In this document: piece after piece, positions 34,529 to 42,724 of the stretch
How positions within the stretch are numbered: the stretch's first letter is position 1
How the letters are laid out: each line of letters starts with the position of its first letter
NCBI RefSeq assembly: GCF_005116465.1
Contig: NZ_SWBM01000001.1
Coordinates: 1,922,001 to 1,986,000, forward strand
Length of the DNA stretch: 64,000 nt
Source: Robertmurraya kyonggiensis
GTDB taxonomy: Bacteria; Bacillota; Bacilli; Bacillales; Cytobacillaceae
Direction: 5' to 3'
Notes under the pieces: generated by a model
Told to the model about the DNA's origin: nothing
The model's database searches: none
What the model saw: the letters and a program-made list of their open reading frames with translations, nothing else
Position numbers and translations under genes: made by a program

Positions 34529-35167
34529 ATGAAAGTCAATAAAAAAGAGATACAGGCTAATAATGGTGTTATCAGTTATACCCCTTATGAAAAAGGAGGC
34601 AACAAGATTTGCTTTATGTTTAGAGGAGGCGGCTATAGTTACGATAGGCCTTTGTTTTATTATTCAACGAGGGTAATGCTCAGAAACAACATCGATGTCG
34701 TCCACATCCATTATTCGTACGATCAACAAACCATGAAGAAATCAGAAATAACGAAAATAATGATGGATGATATTAATCCTGTAATAGACGATGTTTTGAA
34801 AAATGGTCAATATAACGACACTATTTTTTTAGGGAAATCTAACGGGACCATTCCCATCGCGAATGACCTCATGAAAAGAGACGAATTTTTTGCATCAAAG
34901 ATGATTTTGCTTACACCGCTCATAAAGTTTGATTCTATTTTCAACTCCATTTTGAACAGTCAACATCAGGGACTTTTAGTGATTGGTGACAATGACCTGC
35001 ATTTCAATCCAGGTCGAATTGAACAGTTAAGTGAAACGAATTTTGATATTGATGTTATCCAAAATGCAGACCACTCGTTAGATATTGGAGAATTTGAAGC
35101 AACTGAATCGATTCTAGTTTTACAGCGGGTAATGGAAAGAATTCAAGAAACCATACGGTCAAATTAA
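34529..35167 (+). CDS. Alpha/beta-hydrolase-like protein, unknown
   Basis: A 212-residue protein with an alpha/beta-hydrolase layout: oxyanion-type strand ICFMFRGGGYSYDRPLFY, nucleophile elbow FLGKSNGTIP (Ser in GKSNG), acidic residue in VIGDNDLHF, and a His in NADHSLD. The elbow is GKSNG rather than the usual GxSxG with small residues all round, but still fits GxSxG. No signal peptide. Function is unknown. It is divergent from sipW and the 154-bp gap holds both promoters. ATG at 34529 follows GGAGG. Confidence 0.7.
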   Translation: MKVNKKEIQANNGVISYTPYEKGGNKICFMFRGGGYSYDRPLFYYSTRVMLRNNIDVVHIHYSYDQQTMKKSEITKIMMDDINPVIDDVLKNGQYNDTIFLGKSNGTIPIANDLMKRDEFFASKMILLTPLIKFDSIFNSILNSQHQGLLVIGDNDLHFNPGRIEQLSETNFDIDVIQNADHSLDIGEFEATESILVLQRVMERIQETIRSN

Positions 35168-35184
35168 TCCAACAGTCCAAAAAC

Positions 35185-35220
35185 ATGAAAAAGAGGTGCT
35201 AAATGAAACAGCACCTCTTT
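35185..35220 (-). terminator. Terminator of the GNAT gene
   Basis: AAAGAGGTGCT (35190-35200) pairs perfectly with AGCACCTCTTT (35210-35220). On the minus strand the second arm runs into TTTTTCATG. The last GNAT codons and its TAG stop are within the hairpin. It probably also stops the convergent hydrolase gene. Confidence 0.85.
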
Positions 35221-35714
35221 ACGTGTAAAACCATCAATTCTTCATCAAAATATGTATCCTCAACTCTTAATGCCCGTTTATCGAGTCCGAAAACTTCAAA
35301 GCCTAAAGACTGATAAAGTTTTTTTGCAGGGGCATTCGTTGCAACTACCGTTAAATAGATTTGTTCGATATAAACAATTTCCTTCACTTTTTCAATCGCT
35401 TGCTCCATTAGGCCCTTGCCAATTCCGTGCGAGCGATAGTCTGGTAGAACATACATCCCGTAAATATTGGCACGATGTTTCATTTTTTCAGACTGCTCTA
35501 ATACTAGTGTAACTACGCCAACTAATTTGTCTTCTATCAATGCTCCAAATGTGAAAGCATGAAAATTTTCCAGCCTACTAATAAATCTTTCTAATGGGTA
35601 AAGTCGCTCTTCTTCATAACTGGCACTAAAGCTTTCCGGATTCGTTTGCAATGCTGCTAAACGAACCTCTCGATACTGTTCAGCAAACTCTGATTCTAGT
35701 ATTTTTATTACCAT
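35199..35714 (-). CDS. GNAT-family N-acetyltransferase
   Basis: A 171-residue acetyltransferase. The acetyl-CoA pyrophosphate loop is YRSHGIGKGLM (matching Q/RxxGxG/A), preceded by the beta-strand IYGMYVLPDY. The C-terminal VVATNAPAKKLYQSLGFEVFG is also typical. The substrate is unknown. The C-terminal residues CCFI are encoded by the terminator hairpin. Last gene of the accessory insert, transcribed towards the hydrolase gene. Confidence 0.85.
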   Translation of the reverse strand: MVIKILESEFAEQYREVRLAALQTNPESFSASYEEERLYPLERFISRLENFHAFTFGALIEDKLVGVVTLVLEQSEKMKHRANIYGMYVLPDYRSHGIGKGLMEQAIEKVKEIVYIEQIYLTVVATNAPAKKLYQSLGFEVFGLDKRALRVEDTYFDEELMVLHVKRCCFI

Positions 35715-35784
35715 ATTTTCACAACCTAGTTTTTTTGATGATTATATCCTAATTTTTAAAAAGTTACAATTTTAAAAATGAACG

Positions 35785-35824
35785 CAAAAAAGCAGCTCGA
35801 AAATCATTTCGAACTGCCTTTTTA
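35785..35824 (-). terminator. Terminator of gndA
   Basis: Minus strand AAAGGCAGTTCGAAA / TTTCGAGCTGCTTTTTT hairpin with a 4-nt loop and T-run, 9 bp after the gndA stop. Confidence 0.88.
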
Positions 35825-35832
35825 ACATTAGA

Positions 35833-37245
35833 TTAATCTTCTAACCATTCTGTATGGAATGTACCTTCTTTATCAACACGTTGATACGTATGCGCACCAA
35901 AATAATCACGTTGAGCCTGTAAAAGATTCGCTGGTAAAGTTTCTGTTCTGTAGCTATCATAGTAAGCTAATGCAGAAGCGAAACATGGTACTGGAATACC
36001 ATTTTGAACAGCATTTCCAATAATCTCACGCAATGCAGTTTGATAATTTTCCACAATATCCTTGAAGTAAGGGTCAAGTAGAAGGTTCTTCAGACCTGCA
36101 TCTCTATCATAAGCATCTTTAATCTTCTGTAAGAATTGTGCACGGATAATACAGCCACCACGGAAAATCATTGCGATATCGCCGTATTGTAAATCCCAAC
36201 CATACTCATCAGAAGCTGCACGCATTTGTGCGAAGCCTTGAGCATAAGAAACGATTTTGCTCATATATAGAGCTTTACGAACTGACTCAATGAACGCTTT
36301 GCGATCGCCAGCGAAAGGCTGAATAGCAGGGCCGTTTAATACCTTGCTTGCTGCCACACGCTCTTCCTTCATCGCTGAGATAAAACGAGCGAATACGGAC
36401 TCTGTAATAATCGGTAGTGGAACACCTAGGTCAAGTGCACTTTGGCTCGTCCATTTACCTGTTCCCTTTTGACCAGCTGTGTCAAGAATAACATCAACCA
36501 TTGGCTTACCAGTGTCAGCATCCTTTTTCTTGAAAATATCAGCTGTAATTTCAATTAGATAGCTATCAAGCTCACCCTTGTTCCAGTCTGCAAATACTTC
36601 ATGAAGCTCATCTGCAGATAGACCTAATACATTTTTCAGTAAAAAGTAGGATTCAGAGATAAGCTGCATATCGCCATATTCGATACCGTTATGAACCATT
36701 TTTACGTAATGACCAGCCCCATCAGGACCGATGTAAGTTGTACAAGGCTCATCATTTACTTTCGCAGAAATATCTTGGAAAATAGGCGCAACTAATTCAT
36801 ACGCTTCTTTTTGTCCACCAGGCATAATAGAAGGGCCTTTTAATGCACCCTCTTCACCACCAGAAACTCCAGTTCCAATAAAGTGAATACCTAACTCACT
36901 TAGTTCTTTATTACGTCTTTGCGTATCAACAAAGAATGTATTTCCTCCGTCAATAACGATATCGCCTTTATCTAAAAGGGGCTTTAACTGTTCAATAGTT
37001 GCATCAGTTGGTCCGCCTGCTTTTACCATAAGCATGATTTTGCGAGGCTTTTCTAAAGACTCGACAAACTCTTCCATTGTATATGTACCGACAAAATTTC
37101 TGCCTTCAACTTCCTTAAGCATTTCGTCTGTTTTTTCTCGAGAGCGATTGTATACAGAAACAGAATAGCCTCTGCTTTCAATATTCATGGCAAGGTTTTT
37201 ACCCATTACCGCAAGTCCAATCACACCAAATTGTTGTTTTGTCAT
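35833..37245 (-). CDS. gndA: 6-phosphogluconate dehydrogenase
   Basis: Oxidatively decarboxylates 6-phosphogluconate to ribulose-5-phosphate. The 470-residue protein has the N-terminal dinucleotide motif [15 protein letters not shown], the substrate signature [11 protein letters not shown], and the catalytic loop [17 protein letters not shown]. The ATG at 37245 (MTKQQFG) has AAGGGA upstream and fits the family length; the in-frame ATG at 37293 adds 16 unconserved residues. Together with zwf it forms the oxidative pentose phosphate branch, but here the two are separated by the insert at 30.3-35.8 kb. Confidence 0.95.
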   Translation of the reverse strand: MTKQQFGVIGLAVMGKNLAMNIESRGYSVSVYNRSREKTDEMLKEVEGRNFVGTYTMEEFVESLEKPRKIMLMVKAGGPTDATIEQLKPLLDKGDIVIDGGNTFFVDTQRRNKELSELGIHFIGTGVSGGEEGALKGPSIMPGGQKEAYELVAPIFQDISAKVNDEPCTTYIGPDGAGHYVKMVHNGIEYGDMQLISESYFLLKNVLGLSADELHEVFADWNKGELDSYLIEITADIFKKKDADTGKPMVDVILDTAGQKGTGKWTSQSALDLGVPLPIITESVFARFISAMKEERVAASKVLNGPAIQPFAGDRKAFIESVRKALYMSKIVSYAQGFAQMRAASDEYGWDLQYGDIAMIFRGGCIIRAQFLQKIKDAYDRDAGLKNLLLDPYFKDIVENYQTALREIIGNAVQNGIPVPCFASALAYYDSYRTETLPANLLQAQRDYFGAHTYQRVDKEGTFHTEWLED

Positions 37246-37367
37246 TTCGCTACTTCCCTTCTTACCTTGATTACGATTGAAACATGAATCCACTTTACTT
37301 TAGCAAGAAATCAACAAAGATGCAAAAAATTGTACACATAAAGCAAAAAAAATCCTTGCTCGTATAT

Positions 37368-37401
37368 CAAAAAAATAAGCGCCCAGTGGGAGCTTTATTT
37401 T
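37368..37401 (-). terminator. Terminator of the 59-residue membrane peptide gene
   Basis: Minus strand AAATAAAGC-TCCCACTGGG-CGCTTATTT forms a stem with one mismatch and is followed by TTTTTG. The stop codon TAA is inside the first arm. Confidence 0.7.
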
Positions 37402-37574
37402 ACATGATAAAATTTATCCCCTAATCTCATATTGGCGTAATTGAAAAGAAGACCTTTTTTCCGTTTTCGAATCCTCTCGATATTGCTAATTAAGAGCAAA
37501 TAGGTGATGAATTCCATCATCCCATAAAAAGCAAGTGTGGTTAATGAAATTATTAAAATACTGCCAAAGCTCAT
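37395..37574 (-). CDS. Small single-pass membrane protein (59 residues)
   Basis: This short gene has a strong ribosome site (AAAGGAG, 8 nt before ATG at 37574) and its own terminator. The protein starts MSFGSILIISLTTLAFYG, giving one membrane helix at about residues 5-30. A basic stretch IERIRKRKKG and a C-terminal NYANMRLGDKFYHVK follow. Its place between polymerase IV and gndA matches that of the small yqzJ gene in B. subtilis, but I am not sure of orthology. Function is unknown. Confidence 0.7.
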   Translation of the reverse strand: MSFGSILIISLTTLAFYGMMEFITYLLLISNIERIRKRKKGLLFNYANMRLGDKFYHVK

Positions 37575-37662
37575 AGGCTCACTCCTTTTTCAAAAAAGGA
37601 AATCTCTTTAGCAGAATATGTTGTCAAAATTCAACCTATTACAATTTACACACTCAAAACTG

Positions 37663-38937
37663 TCAATCATCCTGCTTTTTCATTTTTTCTACTTGTAAAA
37701 AATCCTTGTTAAAGCTTGTCTCAGTTCCAATTTGCTGTTTTTTGTCATTCGAAAGATTGCTCGCCTGTTCGATAATATGGGCGCCGAATTTTTCTTTAAG
37801 CTTTGACACCGTATTGATAAGGGGTTCCTTTTTCGCATCCTTTTCATAGGAAAAAAGGTCAAGTTGTTTCACCGCTTGATCATTTTCAACTAAATCCGTT
37901 CCGGTAATCCCAAGGAGTCGAACCGGGTGCCCTGTCCAGTGGCTGACAAAAATCTGTTTCGCCATTTTCAAAATTTCATCTTGGGTAGAAACGGGATTCA
38001 AAAGTTTTTTACTTCTCGTAATTGTATGCCGATCTTTATATCGAATCGTAATACTTAATGTCGTTGCCATAACTTTTTTTCGTTTTAAACGAACCGATAC
38101 TTTCTCAGCTAATCGGTCAAGTACCTTAAATAACTCCTGCTGATTGGATATATCTTTCGGAAGTGTCGTTGAATTGCCAATGCTTTTGAATTCAGAAATC
38201 GCGTCAGGGTCGACTAGTCGATTATCAACTCCATTCGCTCTTTCTTTGAGCCTAATCCCATTGATTCCGAGCAGTGATTTCAGCTGGATTTCATTTGCCT
38301 TCGCTAGATCAGCAATCGTATGGACACCAATGTTTTTCAGCTTTTCAGCTGTTTTCTTTCCCACTCCGTGCATTTCTCCTGCTTCCATCGGCCATAGCAC
38401 AGTCGGAATATCTCTTTTTCTTAAAACAGTAATCCCTAGAGGTTTTTTCATATCGGAGGCCATTTTCGCAAGAAATTTATTCGGAGCAATCCCTATGCTG
38501 CATGGTAAATCAAGTTGACGAATGAGCTGCTTTTGAATTTGCTCAGCTATTTCAAGTGGAGAGCCTAATTCATGGCTATCCGTAATATCCACATATCCTT
38601 CGTCAATCGATACAGGTTCCACTAACTTGGAAAATTGATTCAATAACTCAAACATGCCCATTGACGCGGCTCTATAGCGTTCAAAATCTGGTTTTTTCAC
38701 AATTAGATTCGGGCAAAGCTTTTTGGCTTCCCACAAAGGCATGGTTGTTTTTACACCGAACTTTCTCGCCTCATAGCTGCACGTCACAATAATGCCCCTT
38801 CTTTCCTCAGGATTGCCGGCAATCGCAAGCGGCTTTCCTTTTAAGGAAGGGTCGTAAGCCATTTCTACAGAAGCATAGAAGCTATTCATATCCACATGTA
38901 AAATCACTCGACCGTTTTTAGGGTACATGTCTTTCAT
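37663..38937 (-). CDS. dinB: DNA polymerase IV (DinB, YqjH)
   Basis: A 424-residue error-prone Y-family polymerase. Catalytic residues are Asp16 in LHVDMNSFYASVE and Asp112/Glu113 in PVSIDEGYVD. The HhH segment is MHGVGKKTAEKLKNIGV. The beta-clamp peptide QLDLFSY lies near residue 370. The C-terminus is extended by about 30 residues beyond the usual end. The ATG at 38937 has a weak GGAAGTG ribosome site. No convincing LexA box is seen upstream, unlike yqjW at 23 kb, suggesting constitutive expression. Located upstream of gndA as in B. subtilis yqjH. Confidence 0.93.
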   Translation of the reverse strand: MKDMYPKNGRVILHVDMNSFYASVEMAYDPSLKGKPLAIAGNPEERRGIIVTCSYEARKFGVKTTMPLWEAKKLCPNLIVKKPDFERYRAASMGMFELLNQFSKLVEPVSIDEGYVDITDSHELGSPLEIAEQIQKQLIRQLDLPCSIGIAPNKFLAKMASDMKKPLGITVLRKRDIPTVLWPMEAGEMHGVGKKTAEKLKNIGVHTIADLAKANEIQLKSLLGINGIRLKERANGVDNRLVDPDAISEFKSIGNSTTLPKDISNQQELFKVLDRLAEKVSVRLKRKKVMATTLSITIRYKDRHTITRSKKLLNPVSTQDEILKMAKQIFVSHWTGHPVRLLGITGTDLVENDQAVKQLDLFSYEKDAKKEPLINTVSKLKEKFGAHIIEQASNLSNDKKQQIGTETSFNKDFLQVEKMKKQDD

Positions 38938-39119
38938 AAAATTAGCACTTCCAGAGTTAAGAATGATACGTTCATTTTATCACAAAAAGTACAGCTAAAT
39001 CTGCTAGTAAAACATTGTTCGAATAAGCTCATATATCCAAATACCTGTCATAAATTTATAGTACAGGTTGGACAGACATTCAATTTGGCTCAATTAGAAC
39101 TAATGAAAAGGAGTAATTA

Positions 39120-39854
39120 ATGTTTATGGAGTTCCTTCAAGAAACACTCAATCATTTTGGTACGTTTTTTTCTTTAGACGCATTAGAACAAGTACTGTTT
39201 AATCCGGCTAACTGGGGAATCATTGGGACTCTTGTCATTATTGAAGGCTTATTATCCGCTGACAACGCCCTCGTGTTAGCCATGATGGTGAAGCATTTGC
39301 CGGAGGAACAGCGAAAGAAAGCACTCTTTTACGGAATTATCGGCGCTTATTTTTTCCGATTCCTCGTGATCGGACTAGGCGTCTCCCTAATCCATATCGG
39401 ATGGATTAAAATTGTCTGCGGACACTATTTACTATTGCTTGTATTACAGAACCTTTTTCAGAAAAAAGAAGATGATGATGAGATTTCGGCAAAAAAGATG
39501 GGATTTTGGAGAACAGTTTTAACAGTAGAATTAGTGGACATTACCTTTAGCTTTGATAGTGTCCTTGCCGCTTTTGGCGTTTCTAATCAGGAGTGGGTCC
39601 TACTTCTTGGAGGAATTCTAGGGATTTTAATGATGCGTGGCGTTGCTAAATTATTTCTAGCTTTAATTGATAAAGTGCCTGAATTGGAAACAACCGCTTT
39701 TCTACTCATTGGTGTAATTGGGATCAAAATGATCGCTTCAGGTTTTGGCTTTCATATGGGGAACGTCTTATTCTTTAGTATACTTATCACTATCTTCTTC
39801 GGAACCTTTCTTGTGCATTGGCTCAGAACTTCAGGAAATAAAACTGTAGGGTAG
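39120..39854 (+). CDS. TerC family membrane protein
   Basis: A 244-residue protein with about seven membrane helices. The two TerC hallmarks are EGLLSADNALVLAMMVKHL (residues 42-60) and ELVDITFSFDSVLAAFG near residue 145; the aspartates are likely metal ligands. Related Bacillus proteins (MeeY/MeeF) help export manganese and load extracellular metalloenzymes. No yybP-ykoY manganese riboswitch is visible upstream. AAGGAG precedes the ATG at 39120. Confidence 0.85.
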   Translation: MFMEFLQETLNHFGTFFSLDALEQVLFNPANWGIIGTLVIIEGLLSADNALVLAMMVKHLPEEQRKKALFYGIIGAYFFRFLVIGLGVSLIHIGWIKIVCGHYLLLLVLQNLFQKKEDDDEISAKKMGFWRTVLTVELVDITFSFDSVLAAFGVSNQEWVLLLGGILGILMMRGVAKLFLALIDKVPELETTAFLLIGVIGIKMIASGFGFHMGNVLFFSILITIFFGTFLVHWLRTSGNKTVG

Positions 39855-39897
39855 AAAGTTATCTTATTTGAGGAGCTCTTATCTTGAGCTCCTCCAT

Positions 39898-40659
39898 TCA
39901 TTTTAATATTCCACCATATCTTCGTTCTCGTTGCCTGTATTTTTCCAACGCATGCAGGAATTCTTTTTCAGAAAAATCCGGCCATAGCACATCAGTAAAC
40001 CAGAACTCTGTGTAAGCAAGCTGCCAAAGCAAGAAATTACTCAGGCGTTTTTCCCCTCCAGTGCGAATAAGGAGATCAGGATCTTTCACACCAGCTGTAT
40101 ATAGGTATCCTGAAAATTGCTGTTCGTTCAGTTCATCCAAAGACAATTTCCCCTTATTTATGTCACCGATCATCGTTTTCATGGCATTTAGAATCTCATG
40201 TCTACTTCCATAGTTGAGAGCAAAATTCAGCTGTAGACCGTCATTATCCCCCGTACGCTCAATCGCATGCTGAATGGCTTCCCTTGTAAAGAATGGTAGA
40301 GCATTCATATCACCGATAGCGTCAATACGTACATTTTGAGCGATAAGTTCTGGTAAATATATAGACAGAAACTCCTTGGGAAGTTTCAAAATAAAATCAA
40401 TTTCATGCCTTGGACGTTTCCAGTTTTCCGTAGAAAACGCATAAAGTGTCAGTACCTTCACCTTTGATTTGATGGCTGTTTTAACAATTTTCACAATCGT
40501 AGATACTCCTTCTTGATGGCCAGCAGCTCTTGGCAGACCCTGGTTCTCTGCCCAGCGTCCGTTTCCGTCCATAATGATAGCAACGTGTTCCGGTGTATTA
40601 TCTTCCGGATAGTGGAAAGATTCTTCCAATTGGTTGGTGTTGAAAAAAGGAATTTTCAT
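39898..40659 (-). CDS. Cis-prenyltransferase, stand-alone UppS paralogue
   Basis: A 253-residue enzyme of the undecaprenyl-diphosphate synthase family, which elongates farnesyl-PP with IPP in cis to make lipid carriers. The catalytic Asp31 is in IIMDGNGRWA. Also present are YAFSTENWKRP, LNFALNYGSRHEI and LIRTGGEKRLSNFLLWQLA, so the active site looks intact. The normal essential uppS lies between frr and cdsA. Here it stands alone between terC and cheW-like genes, so it is probably a second copy with a possibly different chain length or role. That inference needs the rest of the genome. Confidence 0.85.
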   Translation of the reverse strand: MKIPFFNTNQLEESFHYPEDNTPEHVAIIMDGNGRWAENQGLPRAAGHQEGVSTIVKIVKTAIKSKVKVLTLYAFSTENWKRPRHEIDFILKLPKEFLSIYLPELIAQNVRIDAIGDMNALPFFTREAIQHAIERTGDNDGLQLNFALNYGSRHEILNAMKTMIGDINKGKLSLDELNEQQFSGYLYTAGVKDPDLLIRTGGEKRLSNFLLWQLAYTEFWFTDVLWPDFSEKEFLHALEKYRQRERRYGGILK

Positions 40660-40910
40660 TGTTCTTCACCTTTCGATATCTTTTTAATAGGCATATCACT
40701 TATTTATTATCAATCTGAAATTTACCACATTTTTTATCGTTTTACAATAAATTTTTATTACTTAATAATTACTTTTTGTTGAAAACTCATTACTACAGAT
40801 AAAAAAATACCTCATTACCGAGAAATGATTTATGACAAATCTATCAGTCTTTACCCAAAATACTCCTCACTATTACCATCGGACTTTGCTGTCAGTATAA
40901 ACGTAGATCA

Positions 40911-40938
40911 AAAAAAGTAGCCAAAATTGGCTACTTTT
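40911..40938 (-). terminator. Terminator of the CheW-domain gene
   Basis: Perfect 10-bp stem AAAAGTAGCC / GGCTACTTTT with a 6-nt loop and T-run on the minus strand. The CDS stop codon TAG is part of the stem. Confidence 0.9.
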
Positions 40939-41404
40939 GCAATTGATTTTCCATATATTCTTGTATTTCTCGTATTCCTTCTAGTGTTTTAACTAACACC
41001 GTTGGAGAAATAATTGTGATTAGACGACCATCTAAATTCGCTACTCCTGTAAAATAGCTTGTCTTTTGATAAGCTACCAGTCCGACTTGTTTGATGACTT
41101 CCGCTGGGATATCAAGGATTTCTTTCGCTTCTTTAACCAACACACCTAATGAGATTTCATCCGTATTTAAAACAATTACACGAACAGAATCACTAGATTC
41201 CATTTCCCTATTATAGAGAATACTTTCTGTATCAAGGGCCGGGATTAATTCTCCACGGACCTTCATAATTCCTTTCACATACGTTGGTAAATGAGGAATT
41301 GGCGTAATCCCTTCTAATTTCTCAATAGAAATAACATTTTCGATCGGGATGGCATATTCTTCATTTCCTACTGTAAAAACCACTAGTTTATTTGAATCTT
41401 GCAT
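40931..41404 (-). CDS. Stand-alone CheW-domain protein
   Basis: A 157-residue single CheW/SH3-like coupling domain. Recognised from KLVVFTVGNEEYAIPIENV, the EKLEGITPIPHLPTYVKGIM segment and MKVRGELIPALD. CheW links chemoreceptors to the CheA kinase. No other chemotaxis gene is nearby, so it may be an extra adaptor (CheV without receiver domain, or a second CheW). It is monocistronic, ending in its own terminator. It lies 118 bp downstream of the PepT-like gene on the same strand. Confidence 0.85.
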   Translation of the reverse strand: MQDSNKLVVFTVGNEEYAIPIENVISIEKLEGITPIPHLPTYVKGIMKVRGELIPALDTESILYNREMESSDSVRVIVLNTDEISLGVLVKEAKEILDIPAEVIKQVGLVAYQKTSYFTGVANLDGRLITIISPTVLVKTLEGIREIQEYMENQLQK

Positions 41405-41482
41405 GATCTACCCCTCCTTACCACCTATTTCTATAGTACTAATCGATGAGGTTTCTTGTCTACGAAAAATTATGAAAAAACG

Positions 41483-41514
41483 AAAATTAGAGAACCAGAA
41501 GACTGGTTCTCTAA
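41483..41514 (-). terminator. Terminator of the PepT-like gene
   Basis: Perfect 12-bp stem TTAGAGAACCAG / CTGGTTCTCTAA with a 4-nt loop, followed on the minus strand by TTTTCG. Confidence 0.88.
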
Positions 41515-41522
41515 AATATATT

Positions 41523-42644
41523 TTAAGCTTCCGTAACTTCTCCAATGATGGCAATGACCATTTCCGCAAGCTTGTTAAGCTCTTCAATAGGCATACGCTC
41601 ATTTGTTGTATGGATTTCTTCATAACCAACCGCTAGATTGACAGTCGGAATTCCAAAGCCAGCAATTACGTTTGCGTCACTTCCGCCACCGCTCTTCAAT
41701 AGCTCAGCACTACGACCAATTTTTGTAGCTGCACGACGTGCCACTTCAACTACATGGTCACCTTCGCCATATTTGAAGCCAGGATACATTACCTCTACTT
41801 CAACTTCTGCTTTCCCACCCATTTCAGCTGCAACGGATTCAAAAGCATCTTTCATCTTTTGAACTTGCGCTTCCATTTTTTCAGGAATTAAAGAACGTGC
41901 TTCTGCTAAGATTTCTACGCGGTCACAAACGATATTTGTAGGACCTTCACCTTTAAATGCACCAATATTTGCTGTAGTTTCTTCATCAATACGGCCTAAA
42001 GGCATTTTCGCCACTGCTTTTGCTGCCATTGTAATCGCAGAAATCCCTTTTTCAGGAGCAACGCCGGCATGAGCTGTCTTTCCTAAAATAGTGGCTCTCA
42101 CCTTTGCCTGTGTAGGAGCTGCAACGATGATGTTTCCTACTTTTCCATCACTATCAAGTGCATAACCGAATTTTGCTTTTACTAATGAGGAGTCTAAAAC
42201 CTTTGCTCCCACTAAACCGGATTCTTCACCAACTGTAATAATGAATTGGATTGTTCCGTGAGCAATATTTTGCTCTTTTAAAACGCGAATAACTTCAAGC
42301 ATAACTGCAAGTCCAGTCTTATCATCTGCACCAAGAATCGTTGTACCATCCGTTACAACATAACCGTCCTTAATGGATGGCTTCACACCTTTTCCTGGTA
42401 CTACCGTATCCATATGGGAAGTGAAATAGATTGTATCGACTCCCTCTTTAGTGCCGGGTAACGTACAAACTAAGTTTCCTGCTCCATGACCTGTTTGAGC
42501 TGTTGTATCATCCTCAAAAACCTCTACGCCTAGATCAGAGAATTTTTGCTTCAATACTTTCGCAATTTCAGTTTCATATTTTGTTTCAGAGTCAATTTGC
42601 ACTAACTCCAAAAATTCATTTAATAATCTTTCTTGATTAATCAT
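41523..42644 (-). CDS. yqjE: M20 metallopeptidase, PepT-like (YqjE)
   Basis: A 373-residue zinc aminopeptidase of the tripeptidase T branch. Metal and catalytic motifs are FTSHMDTVVPG, TILGADDKTGLAVMLE, TVGEESGLVGA and ALDSDG. A dimerisation domain follows, then the last ligand in YEEIHTTNERM. It is expected to cut short peptides in the cytoplasm. It lies downstream of the carboxylase and epimerase genes on the same strand, as yqjE-yqjD-yqjC in B. subtilis, with 80 bp between. Confidence 0.9.
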   Translation of the reverse strand: MINQERLLNEFLELVQIDSETKYETEIAKVLKQKFSDLGVEVFEDDTTAQTGHGAGNLVCTLPGTKEGVDTIYFTSHMDTVVPGKGVKPSIKDGYVVTDGTTILGADDKTGLAVMLEVIRVLKEQNIAHGTIQFIITVGEESGLVGAKVLDSSLVKAKFGYALDSDGKVGNIIVAAPTQAKVRATILGKTAHAGVAPEKGISAITMAAKAVAKMPLGRIDEETTANIGAFKGEGPTNIVCDRVEILAEARSLIPEKMEAQVQKMKDAFESVAAEMGGKAEVEVEVMYPGFKYGEGDHVVEVARRAATKIGRSAELLKSGGGSDANVIAGFGIPTVNLAVGYEEIHTTNERMPIEELNKLAEMVIAIIGEVTEA

Positions 42645-42724
42645 TTATGTATCTCCTTCCAAATTTCATCTTATTTCAGTATATCTTTTTTAACAGAGAA
42701 TCGGCAAACATTTCTTCCTCGCTC

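Noticed and set aside
38938-39119. LexA box before polymerase IV
   Set aside because: CGAACAATGTTTTA near 39010 keeps only one half-site; the other half and spacing do not match.
38938-39119. yybP-ykoY manganese riboswitch before the TerC gene
   Set aside because: Expected for some TerC relatives, but no conserved loop sequences or paired stems are seen in this 180-bp gap.
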